Shown: positions 26,447 through 36,848, counted from the first letter of the stretch. The stretch is DNA of 64,000 bases from Pseudomonadales bacterium (GCA_022822135.1 JAJECH010000055.1:1-64000), one strand, 5' to 3'. The notes: generated by a model not told the origin, from the letters alone. Program-made: numbers and translations.

Positions 26447-27415
26447 CTACTGCAGGGCGGTAAGGTTCCGTTGGTACAAAGGCGTGTCGGCTAGCGCTTC
26501 TAGCTGCCGAGGCCGATATTTCTCTAATAATGCAAGGACGATCGCCAGAGTTTCATTATCGGGCTGACCAGACCAGTTCGATGGTCTGAAATGCATTTGA
26601 AACGCCCTTATCGCGTATCGAGTTGTCTTGTCTAGCTCGCCGGTTTCCTCGACGTCATAGCCATAAGCGGCAAGTCCCTTCTGAAGCAGAAGGAGGTTAA
26701 CGGGTTGCGTGCCAAAGTGCTCGCGGTAACGCTGCACAGTGTCCTCGTTGTACCACGCACCGACCCCTCGGTCATATAGTTCGCGCCACGGAAACGTCGG
26801 ACCGGGGTCCAGTTTTCGATTGAAAGCCATGTCAGAATGTGCGAGGATGTCGTCGGGTTCAATGCTAGGATGGCGTTGGAGGATACCGGAGATGAGTTTG
26901 ATGACAAGCTCGATTTGCTCAGCGTCGTACGCGCGGAAATTGCAGTGAGTTGCTGGATCATCCATCATGCTATCGGGATCGACCGCGTTACATTCAGATC
27001 GGTTCACAATTTCGATTCCGATTGATCGGCTATTTAGGTCGTTAACACCACGCCAATAACCGCGTCCTGCATGCCATGCACGCTGATCTTCATCGACGAG
27101 TCGATACACCTTCAGGCGGTGATGTGGATACGAGGCATCGGCATTCTCGGGTACGAGATAGTGCGAACTGACGGGTCGGTCTGTTCGCTCGGTGAGGAGA
27201 CGTAATGACTCAGCGAAATCCACGCTCGTGAAATGCAGAATGAGGTAGCTGACACGGCCACTTTGGTTTTCCGAAACCACGTCAACGAAACGGAGCGGCG
27301 TACACGCGAGCAGCGTGCAAATCCCTAGGACTAGAGCAAGCATCGTTCGCGTGATTGCATTGACGTGTGTGGATTGCAGCTTGGACCCTCGTATCCAATT
27401 AAGTGGGTGCGGCAA
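26447..27415 (-). CDS. N-acetylmuramoyl-L-alanine amidase, AmiD-like lipoprotein
   Basis: A lipobox (ICTLLAC) near residue 38 makes an internal Met at about residue 25 the likely start. The amidase_2 domain shows the first Zn ligand in LILHFTS, WHAGRGYW, IGIEIVN and a late AHSDMAFNRKLDPGP segment with the remaining His/Asp ligands. A C-terminal peptidoglycan-binding-like domain includes LLQKGLAAYGYD and TRYAIRAFQMHFRP. This is the architecture of E. coli AmiD, which cleaves the amide bond between muramic acid and the stem peptide from the outer-membrane inner face. It is a single gene. Confidence 0.88.
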   Translation of the reverse strand: MPHPLNWIRGSKLQSTHVNAITRTMLALVLGICTLLACTPLRFVDVVSENQSGRVSYLILHFTSVDFAESLRLLTERTDRPVSSHYLVPENADASYPHHRLKVYRLVDEDQRAWHAGRGYWRGVNDLNSRSIGIEIVNRSECNAVDPDSMMDDPATHCNFRAYDAEQIELVIKLISGILQRHPSIEPDDILAHSDMAFNRKLDPGPTFPWRELYDRGVGAWYNEDTVQRYREHFGTQPVNLLLLQKGLAAYGYDVEETGELDKTTRYAIRAFQMHFRPSNWSGQPDNETLAIVLALLEKYRPRQLEALADTPLYQRNLTALQ

Positions 27416-27679
27416 ACTAGATCCTTCTATAGAAATGAGTTGGATTACTTGCCTATAGTGTTCGAAGTGTATCGAAGCTGCTGTGCACGATCAGTTGCTG
27501 CATGTTGATTTCAAACCCAAATCGTCTACTCGACTCCAGGCAGCAAGATGATTCAGAGATATTAGCAGTCGTGATTTCGGTTGATGATGCAGAGTTTGTT
27601 AGAGAAGCACGAAAACGAGGTGTGCTCTCCGGTCTTTATGCTTTTTAAATTCGCTTTGGCCATGGATCGACAAATCCCA

Positions 27680-27795
27680 TTGACACCTCACTCCAGCCTT
27701 CTCTTAGAGCATCGCGTAGAGTTACTTAAAGATGCGAAACGTTAGGATTTAACCAACGTGCGAGTGTTTGGATCGATCGCGGGCGGCGAGTATCT
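27680..27795 (+). pseudogene. Remnant of an MNT-type nucleotidyltransferase; rest of 27416-27911 holds no supported gene
   Basis: One frame reads LLLEHRVELLKDAKR, then TAG (27743-27745), then DLTNVRVFGSIAGGE. The pattern NVRVFGSxAxGE is the nucleotide-binding strand and GS motif of MNT-domain nucleotidyltransferases, including MntA antitoxins. The catalytic DxD stretch that should follow is gone. No HEPN partner is visible. Earlier in the gap, 27502-27648 is open for 48 residues (containing ISVDDAEFVREARKRG) without recognised similarity. Confidence 0.5.
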
Positions 27796-27911
27796 TTTTA
27801 AGTGTTCTAATGTGTTTGCAAGTTCGGTTGTAGAGCAAACTCGCTCCAATGAATCGGTTTGACACGAGCGGAAATTGGAGGTGGAACTAAAAAAGAGATG
27901 GTCAATCGAGC

Positions 27912-28694
27912 ATGATCCCACTAGGATTTTTCAGCGTTTGCCTGCGAGCTCCTCAGCTCGAAGATACGGTTAATTTTTACAGGCAATTAGGTTTTACCCC
28001 GGTAGGGGAGGACGCTCCAGGACTGAGAATCTCGTTAGGATTCGGATCGCAATCACTGACTTTTATGTCGTTCCTGCAGGACAATTTGATCAATTTTCGC
28101 GGCGGTCACATTCATCGATTGAAGGAATGCATGCACGAAATAGGTATTCCGGTCACATTATTTGAGGAATTTAAGTCGGAAGAGCGTTTGATGCTTGATG
28201 ACGAGGGCAATCCTTTACCTAACAATGAGTGTGGGAGTTTTTCGATCGAAGATCCTCAGGAACATGAGCTCTTTTTCAACACCCATCGCGAGGAACGCGA
28301 ACCTTTTGAAGTCGCGGCCTTAAGCCCGCCACCGAATCTCGGCGACAGACCTTACGCCGAACGAAATCGTCCCGATGTGCTTTACACCCTCATAGTAAAC
28401 GAACTAAACGTTTGTCGGCGCTTCTATGAATCGTTAGGGTTAGTTGTCATGCAACAGAGCGATTCAGCGTGGGTCTATCCTCCGACGGACGTTGGCGATA
28501 CGCGATTCCTTTTCCGGTTGAGACACGGCGAGGTAAAAAATGTGGTGATTGGCCTAAAGGACGTAGAGGCGAGTGCTCAGGAGCTGAAAGCGTTAGGGTT
28601 AAAAGCCGTAGGTAAGTCGGGCGTGATTTGGAGTGGCGATGATCCCGATGGTCGCAAATTGGAGGTATCCATCAAGCGCGTGATGGATGCCTGA
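27912..28694 (+). CDS. VOC superfamily protein, two domains
   Basis: This 260-residue protein has two vicinal-oxygen-chelate modules. The first opens with SVCLRAPQLEDTVNFYRQLGF. The second opens with VLYTLIVNELNVCRRFYESLG and ends with DDPDGRKLEVS. Two-module proteins of this family include dioxygenases and glyoxalase-like enzymes that bind a metal through His and Glu. His is visible in the GGHIHR region, and a Glu in HELFFN. It is cytoplasmic. Substrate unknown. No partner gene; the next 190 bases are empty. Confidence 0.75.
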   Translation: MIPLGFFSVCLRAPQLEDTVNFYRQLGFTPVGEDAPGLRISLGFGSQSLTFMSFLQDNLINFRGGHIHRLKECMHEIGIPVTLFEEFKSEERLMLDDEGNPLPNNECGSFSIEDPQEHELFFNTHREEREPFEVAALSPPPNLGDRPYAERNRPDVLYTLIVNELNVCRRFYESLGLVVMQQSDSAWVYPPTDVGDTRFLFRLRHGEVKNVVIGLKDVEASAQELKALGLKAVGKSGVIWSGDDPDGRKLEVSIKRVMDA

Positions 28695-28885
28695 ACGTGA
28701 TTCGGCTCTGGGGATCGAATCAGTTAGATTAACCTCAGTACTGACCGTTTAAAGCATCGACTGCTCAAAAATCCAACGGACTGAGGTATTCGTGGATGAA
28801 AGGAGCGTTCACATTGATGACTTCGACGATTCAATAAAAGGGAGCTTGACTTGCACACACGTCTGTAAGTCCCAAACCCCTAGGG

Positions 28886-30187
28886 CTAAACGCGTGCTTC
28901 AGCAATCCTTCGACAGAATTCAATGAAAGCCTCTTTTTGTTCGTTTTCTAACTTGCCGTCTGCAAAGAAGCCATATTGCTGGATACCGTTGAGCGCGACC
29001 ACTCGAGTCACCCAATGATCATCCATGTACATGACATACGAAATGCGAGCTTCGTGTCCAGCAATGACTAGGTTCGAATACGGGATAGCTACGCCGGTCA
29101 CTCCAATTTCTTCGATGAGAACCGCGCCACCGAAAACAGTATTCGAAAAGTATCGCGTCCACGCGCTGATGTCGGACTGATAGACTAGGAAATTCTCAGA
29201 ATCCGGTAATACGTACCCGTTTGGAATCGGGCTCATGTCTTGGCTAATAGAGATTCCTTCCGCGCTACTTGCCGGAAGCACCTCCGTGTTCGAAAACGTG
29301 CTGGTTAATAGAGAGCGAATGGAAGGATCTAGACTACGCTCGATTCGGTGTCTTATGCTCGTCGTAGGAGCGATCTGACTCGCTTTTAAACTGTAGTCGC
29401 GTTCGTTCTCGTCTTGTGAATGCACCATAAGGTTTGGTGGTCGCGCGACTGGCTCACGATCGCGTTTTCGCGCTTGCAGCAACAACCTGTGGATGGCTCT
29501 ATTCTCTTCACCAGATAGTTCTTGAGCGAGTCTTAGGACCGAAAAAACATCCGTTAGTCGTTGACGATACGGTTCGAGGAGCGTCTGATCTGCTGGATCT
29601 AGCAACCCAAACGCTTCTGAGATTGGCCTTATGACAAACGCACTCGTACTGCTATCGTTATCCCAAGTCTCAAATAGCCGTGCATTCATTCGTTGAGCCT
29701 GTTGAAATTGGAATTCAAGACCTTCGAGCACTTCGGTTGGCAATTCGTCGGGATTCGACAATCTGGAAATAGCGGCCATCTTCCGTTTCTCGTTTTCTAT
29801 CGCGAGCGCGATCTCGTCATCGCCTAGTTGAGAATCACCGAATGGTGTCAGGAATTCGGGTGGGTCGGTCGCGATGGAGAATCTCTCGCCAGATGAGAAA
29901 AGAGCTGACTGGAATTCCTTGCTGAAAAACACCTCCGGCGCCATTTTTCTACCAGCAATGTCGAATTGCACCAAGACGCTTTCGGGGAAACCCCAAGTCG
30001 GCATGTCGCCGCCGCCTGCTTCGTTCCACTCATTCAGGAAGTACGCGTCGTCATCGTCATAGGTCAAATTCGACGACACTTTGTAAACGTCGGTTACCAC
30101 GGAGATCACCACGAGAGCAACCGCAATCGCGACCACAACACCGAGAAACAGCGATTTCGCCAAGGGTGTTTTCATGAGCTGGCTCAC
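28886..30187 (-). CDS. Membrane-anchored exported protein, unknown
   Basis: This 433-residue protein has one N-terminal hydrophobic segment (about residues 12-31, FLGVVVAIAVALVVISVV) followed by a large hydrophilic domain, so it is probably anchored in the inner membrane and faces the periplasm. It has many acidic and helical stretches and no Cys-rich or catalytic motif I recognise. It lies 42 bases downstream of the giant autotransporter on the same strand and may be co-transcribed, hinting at a role connected with that surface protein. This is inference from position only. Confidence 0.55.
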   Translation of the reverse strand: MSQLMKTPLAKSLFLGVVVAIAVALVVISVVTDVYKVSSNLTYDDDDAYFLNEWNEAGGGDMPTWGFPESVLVQFDIAGRKMAPEVFFSKEFQSALFSSGERFSIATDPPEFLTPFGDSQLGDDEIALAIENEKRKMAAISRLSNPDELPTEVLEGLEFQFQQAQRMNARLFETWDNDSSTSAFVIRPISEAFGLLDPADQTLLEPYRQRLTDVFSVLRLAQELSGEENRAIHRLLLQARKRDREPVARPPNLMVHSQDENERDYSLKASQIAPTTSIRHRIERSLDPSIRSLLTSTFSNTEVLPASSAEGISISQDMSPIPNGYVLPDSENFLVYQSDISAWTRYFSNTVFGGAVLIEEIGVTGVAIPYSNLVIAGHEARISYVMYMDDHWVTRVVALNGIQQYGFFADGKLENEQKEAFIEFCRRIAEARV

Positions 30188-30229
30188 GGATCGTACGGCA
30201 CTATGTGTAGTGACACTTGAGAATCGACG

Positions 30230-33200
30230 TTAGAAGGTCATATCTACGCGCGCACTTACCCCGTAGGTTGCTTGACCCTGACTGATTGAGTTGCGGAATA
30301 GGTCAAATCCAACGAGCGGACGCGATCGCGTCGCCTGCCCAATATGCCAGTACGAGCCAAGTTTCACTACAGACTCGTTTGACGCCAATCGCTGCCACTT
30401 GAGTGCAGGTCTGAGCAGTGTGGTTTCGTTGCTCGTCCAAATACCGTACCCGATTTCACCCTCAATCGATCGAACCGCGTCGACGCCGAACGATGTTAAT
30501 CCGGTCACGTGGTTCGAAGCGTTAGGTAGATCGTCGAAAGCAAGCGTCGAGCCGTTCTGCCATTGAGGGCGAACGGAGAGCGTCAGACCGGAACCGTCTG
30601 CACGGGCTTTGTATCGAATCCTCGCACTTAGAGACGAACGCTGCGCATCAGTATCCCCGCTTCGAGACACCATCCGACCATCAAGCATAAAGTCCAGGTG
30701 TTCGCCAAGGTAGTTCAGATTCGCGCCTAGTTCGAATCCTGTGCGTGTTTCATCGTCGTCCGCGCCGGTTGCGAGTCGGACATCCGCTGAAGTCGTCAAT
30801 GAACCACCTTCGACCTGTCGGTTGAACGAAACACTGCTACCGATGCTCGACTTGGAACTCGATATTTCTCGGTTGGCTAACACGCTGGAATCACCCTCGG
30901 TTGAAATGGTCGCGACACCTGCATCGCCGATGATCGCCAGATCCATGGACGCGCGTCGCAGGACCACGTAGTCAAAGCCACCAGCGAATAAACTCAGATC
31001 GGCGTCTACCGAAGGCTCCGTCCCATTAGCGTGCCGTCGATCGATTTCTGATTCACCAGACCCGAAACCGCCGACTAAGAACATCGAAAAACGATGACCG
31101 TCTCCAGCTTGTAGGTACGGATAAAAACTCATCAACGATGTATCGATCTCACCTTCCCCATTAGCATCGTCACTTGTAAATTCATAGCTACTTGACCCGC
31201 CATGCTGGGCGACCGCGAGTCCTGCAAACGTGTTTTCGTTAATGGCGAGATCCGCGCCTAGATAGAGGCTTGAAAGTGAGCCGTCGATTTCGTTGTTCGT
31301 GGCGTCGTTTGAGAAGTTCTGCAGGTCGACAGCGCCCCACAGACTCCATTTCGTCGTCGTATGCGTGAAGTTGAGAGGAACAAACCCGTTCCCTCGTGCA
31401 TCGCTCTGGTTCTGGAAAGTAGAGGGTAGGTCAAATGCGAACGGGGGATCGAAATTGCCGATCCCGCTGCCATGATGAACGTTCCATGCACTTTCGTCAA
31501 TCCCGGATTCGGATGTGAGTCCAAGTGCTGAAGTTCCACCATTGCCATTCGAAGCGTGATGAAGGTTTGATCGCTTCTTGAATACGTTCATTGCTCCGGA
31601 CAGAATCGCTCCCGCGTTTAACGCGAGCGCGGCATCGATCTGTTCGTTCTCGACGGCGTCAGTTGCGACATTGACGGAGAACCCAATCTGGACCGAGTCG
31701 GTGATATTCGTAGCGATCAACGATACATTGGTCTGTCCCTCAGCCTGTGGCGTAAGGGTTATAGCACCAGTAGTCGATACTGACGCCGTCGCGACATTCG
31801 AATCAGCGACGGTGACTTGCCAAGAATCCACCGTACCTTCTACGACACGGCGAGCGTCAACTATTTCGGAACCGCCACCTACAGTCAGCCTCACGTTCGG
31901 AATCGTTCCTGTGACCTCAGGTGCGGCGGGTTGCACAACGATGGCGAATGAGAGGGTCACTGTATCCCCGTCTACGTCTGTGACAGTCCAGCTATAGGTA
32001 ACAGATGGTGATTCAGTCGTGGGCGTCCCGCTGATTAGCCTGCTAGCCATGTTGAAACTCAAACCACTTGGGAGATCTGGCATCAATGCGTAGTTGAGAT
32101 TGCCATTGCCTCCGTTAGCTTCCGGTAGCGTGAACGAGTCGATGAGGGTACCTACAACAAATGCCTTGTCTGCCACCTGATCGCCGAAGACCGGTTGGGT
32201 GTCTTGAATAACGGTTAGAAAGAAAGACAAGGAGCTCATGTCTCCGTCCTCATCCCGGACCGTCCATGTGAATTCAGTCTTCAGTAGTGCTGCTGTAGGG
32301 GTGCCGCTTATTTCAAGCGTGTTTTCGTCGAGTTCGAGTCCCTCAGGCAGATTGGGTGCTAGATCGTAACTCAACGTCCCGTTGCCGCCCGTCGCCGGCG
32401 GTAGTCGAAAAGCGTCGATCACCGAATCGGTAATGAATTCGCGTTCCGCTACAGACGCGTCCACCGCGAATGAAGGCATTAGGTCTTCGAGTACGGTAAT
32501 GTAGAAAGTAAACGATGCAATGTCACCATCTTCGTCCGTCGCGCGCCAAACGAAACTCGTACGAGTCTGTTGCACAGATGGTGTGCCGCTTATTTCGAAC
32601 GACGTTGCATCGTGAGCTAGACCCATGGGTAACTCAGGATATAGCTCGTAGGTTAGTTCACCGTTACCGCTCATAGCGCTTGGCAGAGTAAACGGCGTGA
32701 TCGGCGAATCTTGGATATAGACCACGTCGATGGCCGGAGTACCTGCGTCGAAGACAGGTTGGAAATCCTCCAAGACCGTGATCGAAAAGGTTAGTGACAC
32801 GACGGCACCCTCTTCATCCGTTACCTGCCATGTGTACTCAGTAGGTGCTAGTACGGCAGTCGGTGTACCGGCGATCTGGCCAGCTTCGATGTCCAAGGTC
32901 AGTCCGGTAGGGAGTTCAGGCGAGAGCGAATAGGTGAGGTCACCGTCTCCGCCTCTTGCAGATGGCAGATCGATGGTCTCTATCGATTCGTTCTGTAGGA
33001 AAACCTGATCGTCAATCGATGAGGATGTCGGGAACTGTAGTGGCAAACGCGGAAGGATCATGATCGTAAAGGTCAAGCTCGCAACATCGCCATCCACATC
33101 GGATACGGACCATGTGAATGAGGTCATGTCGAATACCTCAGTCGGTGTACCTGAAATCTCGTGCGTTACATCATCGATCTGAAGTCCAGGTGGTAGCATC

Positions 33201-35017
33201 GGCTCAAGGTTGTATCGAAGCGGTGCGTCCCCACCCATTGCTGAAGGCAGCGGAATCGCGTCGATACGTTGGTTCATCATAAGAACTTGATCCTCGACGC
33301 TTGCATTACCAAAACTTGGGATGGCATCTTGCCGACCCGACGTTCGAATATCGCTGTTTTGGTTTAGTGAGCCGCTCGTGCCTGGCGACGGAAGCGTGAG
33401 ATTAGCGGTGAGTCCGTTGGAGCCGACGATGGATCCTCCTGCGAGATCGAGTGACTGTGCACTGACATAACTAAGATCGGCGGTGGAATCCCCTGTGACG
33501 AGCGTATACGAGAAAACCAACGTGCTCGATTCGCTCCCTCGATCATATTCGGCGTCTTGGAAACCACTGTCGAATTGGAGCTCTAAGGTTGGCATACCAG
33601 TTACCGTCACGGGATCGGAAAAGGTCACGCCGATTTCGAGTTCCTCGTCCGAGTGATACAGACCGTCGGGAGTAATCGCCGAGACACTATTGACGACTGG
33701 TGGTGTGCTTTCCACTTCGGGTTCGTAGGTGATCGAGGCTTCGTGCGCGCTTGAGGGATTTCCCGCCAAATCGGCTGCGGCACCCTCCGGAATCGTTAGT
33801 GTGATCGTGCTGGCTTGTGCTGGATCGTTTGGCGTCACTGTAACTTGAAAGGACAAACCGATATCCGTAGGTGCAGATACATCAGCATCGTTCGAAGTTA
33901 CGTCACCCACATCATCAAATGAACCCTCCTGCAACGTCTCGTTGAACGTAATCGATACGGTAAAAGGCGACTGGTCGCTACTACTCGGCGAGACCGAACT
34001 CACCGTTGGCGACGTGTTATCGATCGTGTAATTAGCGGCATTCGAAGGTAAGGTCGTGCTAAGTGCGACGTTGGAATTGTTAGTGATGTCTTGAGTGGTG
34101 GATAGACCTAACGAAATTGTCCCGTCAAGATTCGCTAAGTTTCCTCCACTTACGACCAATCGATACTGCGTAGAAGAACCAGATGCAAGCGAAACGGAAG
34201 TCACCGTTGCCGTGGAACCGTTGACGACGAAATCGTTTGTCGAAACATTCTGTACGGCTTCGCTGAACGTGACCAGCCAGGTGACCGAATCCGCATTCGT
34301 ATGCTCACTCGTACTTGAAGGACGATCAATCGCCGAGATAGTCGGCGCAGTTTGTATTGGCGGAGCGTTTTGACGTGTAAACGAAATCGTTGCCATTTGT
34401 ACGTTAGAAAACTTGCCGACGCCACGAAGACTCGTAATCACACCTTGGGGTGAAGTTGCGGGATTGCTCAGTGTGAATTCGGTGCCGTCCTCAGTTCCTG
34501 CATCGTAGGGGTAGAGGTTGACCGTAACGGACGAAACCCAGTTGTTTTGTGCGTCCAAGAGAGAGTAGCCATGCAATCCGACGAACCAGTCAGGACTTGG
34601 TCCGATCATCGATGCGAGCGTGATCAAAGGATGGGTCTTTTTAACAGTCAGTGTGAATGTTGACGAACCGGTGCCTCCACCGGACACGCCTGAGGTGAAC
34701 GAAGCGTCCGTATGCGAGCTCGCGTTTATTTCGTTGATAAATCCACTGGTCACGCCGAGTTCCGCCAAATTCTCCAATCCAGATGTCGCGGTCCCTCCTG
34801 GTGTCCAAAAACTCACGGATGAGTTGTGTTTTCCTCCTGCGATCGTTGTGAAATGGGCGCTTCCTACGACTCCGCCTGGTGTACTCTGTGTTGTCCAATT
34901 CCCAGTAAACGTGACGCTGTATTCGGCGGTTGCTTCTGATTGGGAAAATGCCGATTGCGCGGCCACAAGAGCAATTACGAGCAATATCAGCGGATATAGA
35001 CGAAACGATTGGATCAT
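30230..35017 (-). CDS. Giant autotransporter with Spondin_N, Ig-like and putative-Ig (He_PIG) domains
   Basis: The ATG at 35017, behind GAGGGG, gives ~1595 residues with a signal peptide (LILLVIALVAAQSAFSQ). Residues ~22-215 resemble the Spondin_N domain (YSVTFTGNW, HNSSVSFWTPGG, SPDWFVGLHGYSLL, VNLYPYDAGTEDG). Two or three bacterial Ig-like segments follow (PTISAIDRPSS, TVSSVSPSSS). Next come five ~95-residue repeats ending in SGTPT or AGTPT, with WxVxDxDGD strands, typical of putative-Ig modules. The last ~300 residues form an autotransporter-like beta-barrel ending VSARVDMTF, with the terminal Phe expected of outer-membrane barrels. It is probably an adhesin displayed on the surface. The 35018-35381 stretch upstream shows nothing recognisable. 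Confidence 0.8.
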   Translation of the reverse strand: MIQSFRLYPLILLVIALVAAQSAFSQSEATAEYSVTFTGNWTTQSTPGGVVGSAHFTTIAGGKHNSSVSFWTPGGTATSGLENLAELGVTSGFINEINASSHTDASFTSGVSGGGTGSSTFTLTVKKTHPLITLASMIGPSPDWFVGLHGYSLLDAQNNWVSSVTVNLYPYDAGTEDGTEFTLSNPATSPQGVITSLRGVGKFSNVQMATISFTRQNAPPIQTAPTISAIDRPSSTSEHTNADSVTWLVTFSEAVQNVSTNDFVVNGSTATVTSVSLASGSSTQYRLVVSGGNLANLDGTISLGLSTTQDITNNSNVALSTTLPSNAANYTIDNTSPTVSSVSPSSSDQSPFTVSITFNETLQEGSFDDVGDVTSNDADVSAPTDIGLSFQVTVTPNDPAQASTITLTIPEGAAADLAGNPSSAHEASITYEPEVESTPPVVNSVSAITPDGLYHSDEELEIGVTFSDPVTVTGMPTLELQFDSGFQDAEYDRGSESSTLVFSYTLVTGDSTADLSYVSAQSLDLAGGSIVGSNGLTANLTLPSPGTSGSLNQNSDIRTSGRQDAIPSFGNASVEDQVLMMNQRIDAIPLPSAMGGDAPLRYNLEPMLPPGLQIDDVTHEISGTPTEVFDMTSFTWSVSDVDGDVASLTFTIMILPRLPLQFPTSSSIDDQVFLQNESIETIDLPSARGGDGDLTYSLSPELPTGLTLDIEAGQIAGTPTAVLAPTEYTWQVTDEEGAVVSLTFSITVLEDFQPVFDAGTPAIDVVYIQDSPITPFTLPSAMSGNGELTYELYPELPMGLAHDATSFEISGTPSVQQTRTSFVWRATDEDGDIASFTFYITVLEDLMPSFAVDASVAEREFITDSVIDAFRLPPATGGNGTLSYDLAPNLPEGLELDENTLEISGTPTAALLKTEFTWTVRDEDGDMSSLSFFLTVIQDTQPVFGDQVADKAFVVGTLIDSFTLPEANGGNGNLNYALMPDLPSGLSFNMASRLISGTPTTESPSVTYSWTVTDVDGDTVTLSFAIVVQPAAPEVTGTIPNVRLTVGGGSEIVDARRVVEGTVDSWQVTVADSNVATASVSTTGAITLTPQAEGQTNVSLIATNITDSVQIGFSVNVATDAVENEQIDAALALNAGAILSGAMNVFKKRSNLHHASNGNGGTSALGLTSESGIDESAWNVHHGSGIGNFDPPFAFDLPSTFQNQSDARGNGFVPLNFTHTTTKWSLWGAVDLQNFSNDATNNEIDGSLSSLYLGADLAINENTFAGLAVAQHGGSSSYEFTSDDANGEGEIDTSLMSFYPYLQAGDGHRFSMFLVGGFGSGESEIDRRHANGTEPSVDADLSLFAGGFDYVVLRRASMDLAIIGDAGVATISTEGDSSVLANREISSSKSSIGSSVSFNRQVEGGSLTTSADVRLATGADDDETRTGFELGANLNYLGEHLDFMLDGRMVSRSGDTDAQRSSLSARIRYKARADGSGLTLSVRPQWQNGSTLAFDDLPNASNHVTGLTSFGVDAVRSIEGEIGYGIWTSNETTLLRPALKWQRLASNESVVKLGSYWHIGQATRSRPLVGFDLFRNSISQGQATYGVSARVDMTF

Positions 35018-35381
35018 GAGAAGCCCCTCATTCGATGGTGCGAGCGGTGATGACGCAAACAATCTAGTGCGTTTGCAGGTCGCTAATTACATTCGCAGGA
35101 GTTGTGCTTGAAAGTACGGATGGTCGAATGCGAAATGAATTTCAAAGCTGCGCGTAAGTGGACACTATCTAGGCTATTTGAGTTCAACTTTCTCGGAGAT
35201 TAGTTTGTCTAAAGGAACACGGGAGAGCGTTTAGAGTTTGGGTGCTAATGGTGTTCGCGGTCACACTTTATCTTCCTCGGACAGACTATGAATGTCGTGA
35301 CACGCATGATTTGGCGCATCTCGTAGTTTTCGAGTCTTGTTGTATTGGTCTGAGTTTGTTTGACTCACTATGGAGGTTCTC

Positions 35382-35954
35382 ATGAACAAACGAAGCTGTC
35401 TTCTTGTGGTGTGCATTGCCGTTGTGAGTTACTCATTGGTGTCTGCAGAGAGTAACAAGATCTCGGTGCCACAAATAAATGAGGAGAGATACACTACTGA
35501 AAAATTCGGTATTTGTACGTTCGCCAAAGGCAAGGACCGTTCTCGATACGTCCAACCATACCTCAAGTGTATTTCAGGTATCGAGTCATTTTCGATTGTT
35601 CCGCAAGAGGATAAAAAATGGGCGATCTTAGTTTCAGTTCAAGACGAGCCCATAGACACTGACGAAGAGGAACGACCTGTAATGTTGGACGTAACCATGA
35701 AGGTGGACGACAATGACCCGCATGAACTTTCGATGCTCTGGCCCAGAAATTGGGACGCAGCGTTACGTTCGTATGAGCTTCCCGAGTTGGTACGCCTACT
35801 TGACGAACTGCGTAAAGGCGAATCGGTGACAATCTCACGAAATGGTCAAGATGTTGAATTCGATCTGTATCGTGCGAACGAAGCCATTCCTGAATTGGTC
35901 TTTGAGCAACTGTTCGCACTCAGCAAAATCAATGAGGTCAAAACACAGCAGTAA
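35382..35954 (+). CDS. Secreted protein, unknown
   Basis: The ATG at 35382 follows GGAGG at ideal spacing; an in-frame ATG 12 bases earlier overlaps that site and is less likely. The 190-residue product has a signal peptide (CLLVVCIAVVSYSLVSAE) and two Cys in the mature part (GICTF and LKCIS), which could form a disulfide. The fold seems mixed alpha/beta, with no recognised domain. It is likely periplasmic. It is isolated, with a 300-base gap upstream and ~900 bases downstream. Confidence 0.6.
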   Translation: MNKRSCLLVVCIAVVSYSLVSAESNKISVPQINEERYTTEKFGICTFAKGKDRSRYVQPYLKCISGIESFSIVPQEDKKWAILVSVQDEPIDTDEEERPVMLDVTMKVDDNDPHELSMLWPRNWDAALRSYELPELVRLLDELRKGESVTISRNGQDVEFDLYRANEAIPELVFEQLFALSKINEVKTQQ

Positions 35955-36848
35955 TCCATTAGCGTTCGTAAGGTGCTGTAGGGTCAGTTTGACCTACGAA
36001 GAGACGTCGGCAGCTTGGAAACGTAGTTGTGTTGATACTTGTCATGATCTTCCTTCGCGCTAGTTAGGTCTTACCAGACGCATATCGTGAGTGCCTAGCA
36101 ACTCATTTCGGTGCTATCTCGCCACGTCAGTCCGTTCGACATTACCCTTAAATAAGTGCTTTCTATGCACGATATGGTGAGTTCCGACTCGCAAAGAAAA
36201 GAATCCCACCCATGACTCGCCATACGTTGATCGCTACAACGGGAACAACGGAATCGCCAATCAACGTTACAAAGGTACGACGAACAATCTGATAGAAATT
36301 ACGAAGCATCATGTCTATTTCAATGTTGATGAGGCTTTGATCTCGATAGCTATTTGATGTTACTAACGTGAAAGGGGGAACACTGGAATGACAGCCGAAA
36401 CCCACGCTAAAACGCTGGTGAAACGGGTTGCTCTTTATGCGACGCGCTAGTTTGAGAGCCTCCGCGTGCAAAAGAATGGTGCACTTTGAAAGCAATTACT
36501 TAAGAAATGGGCGTGACAAGATGCAATCTGGCTTGATCGTCGGAGACGCCACGCCCAGAGACCATTATGCAGGATCAATACCTTCAATAGGGATAAGGAA
36601 GCGATATTATGAAAAGTTCCACGATATTCTCTGTACACTCCGAATGTCATCAAAATCCCCGTATCCTGATTCGCCCCTTACGTTAGCGAGCCGGGTTTGT
36701 TGAACGTGGTGGGTTAAACGACTAGGTAGAGTCGAATCTTCGGCGTGAACGCACGGTTTTTCGACTCGCATCCCTAACCGCAAGAGCCGGTGCGGTGTTT
36801 GTGCATCAACAGATTCCGGTCAAAATGAAATCGGGAGCTTCTTCACGT
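35955..36848. other. Long gene-poor gap with possible gene scars
   Basis: Nearly 900 bases without a convincing gene. On the minus strand, 36163-36309 reads RRTFVTLIGDSVV, which faintly recalls small PGPGW-type membrane proteins but then diverges and stops. On the plus strand, 36428-36703 is open, but its translation has no recognisable motif. Around 36690-36830 there are several short GC-rich inverted segments (for example GAGTCGAA near 36729 and TTCGACTC near 36759). No terminator, tRNA or complete repeat was seen. Confidence 0.4.

Noticed and set aside
36690-36830. Possible group II intron domain V near GAGCCGGTGCGG
   Set aside because: The 34-base hairpin with its catalytic triad and bulge cannot be formed, and no reverse transcriptase gene is nearby.
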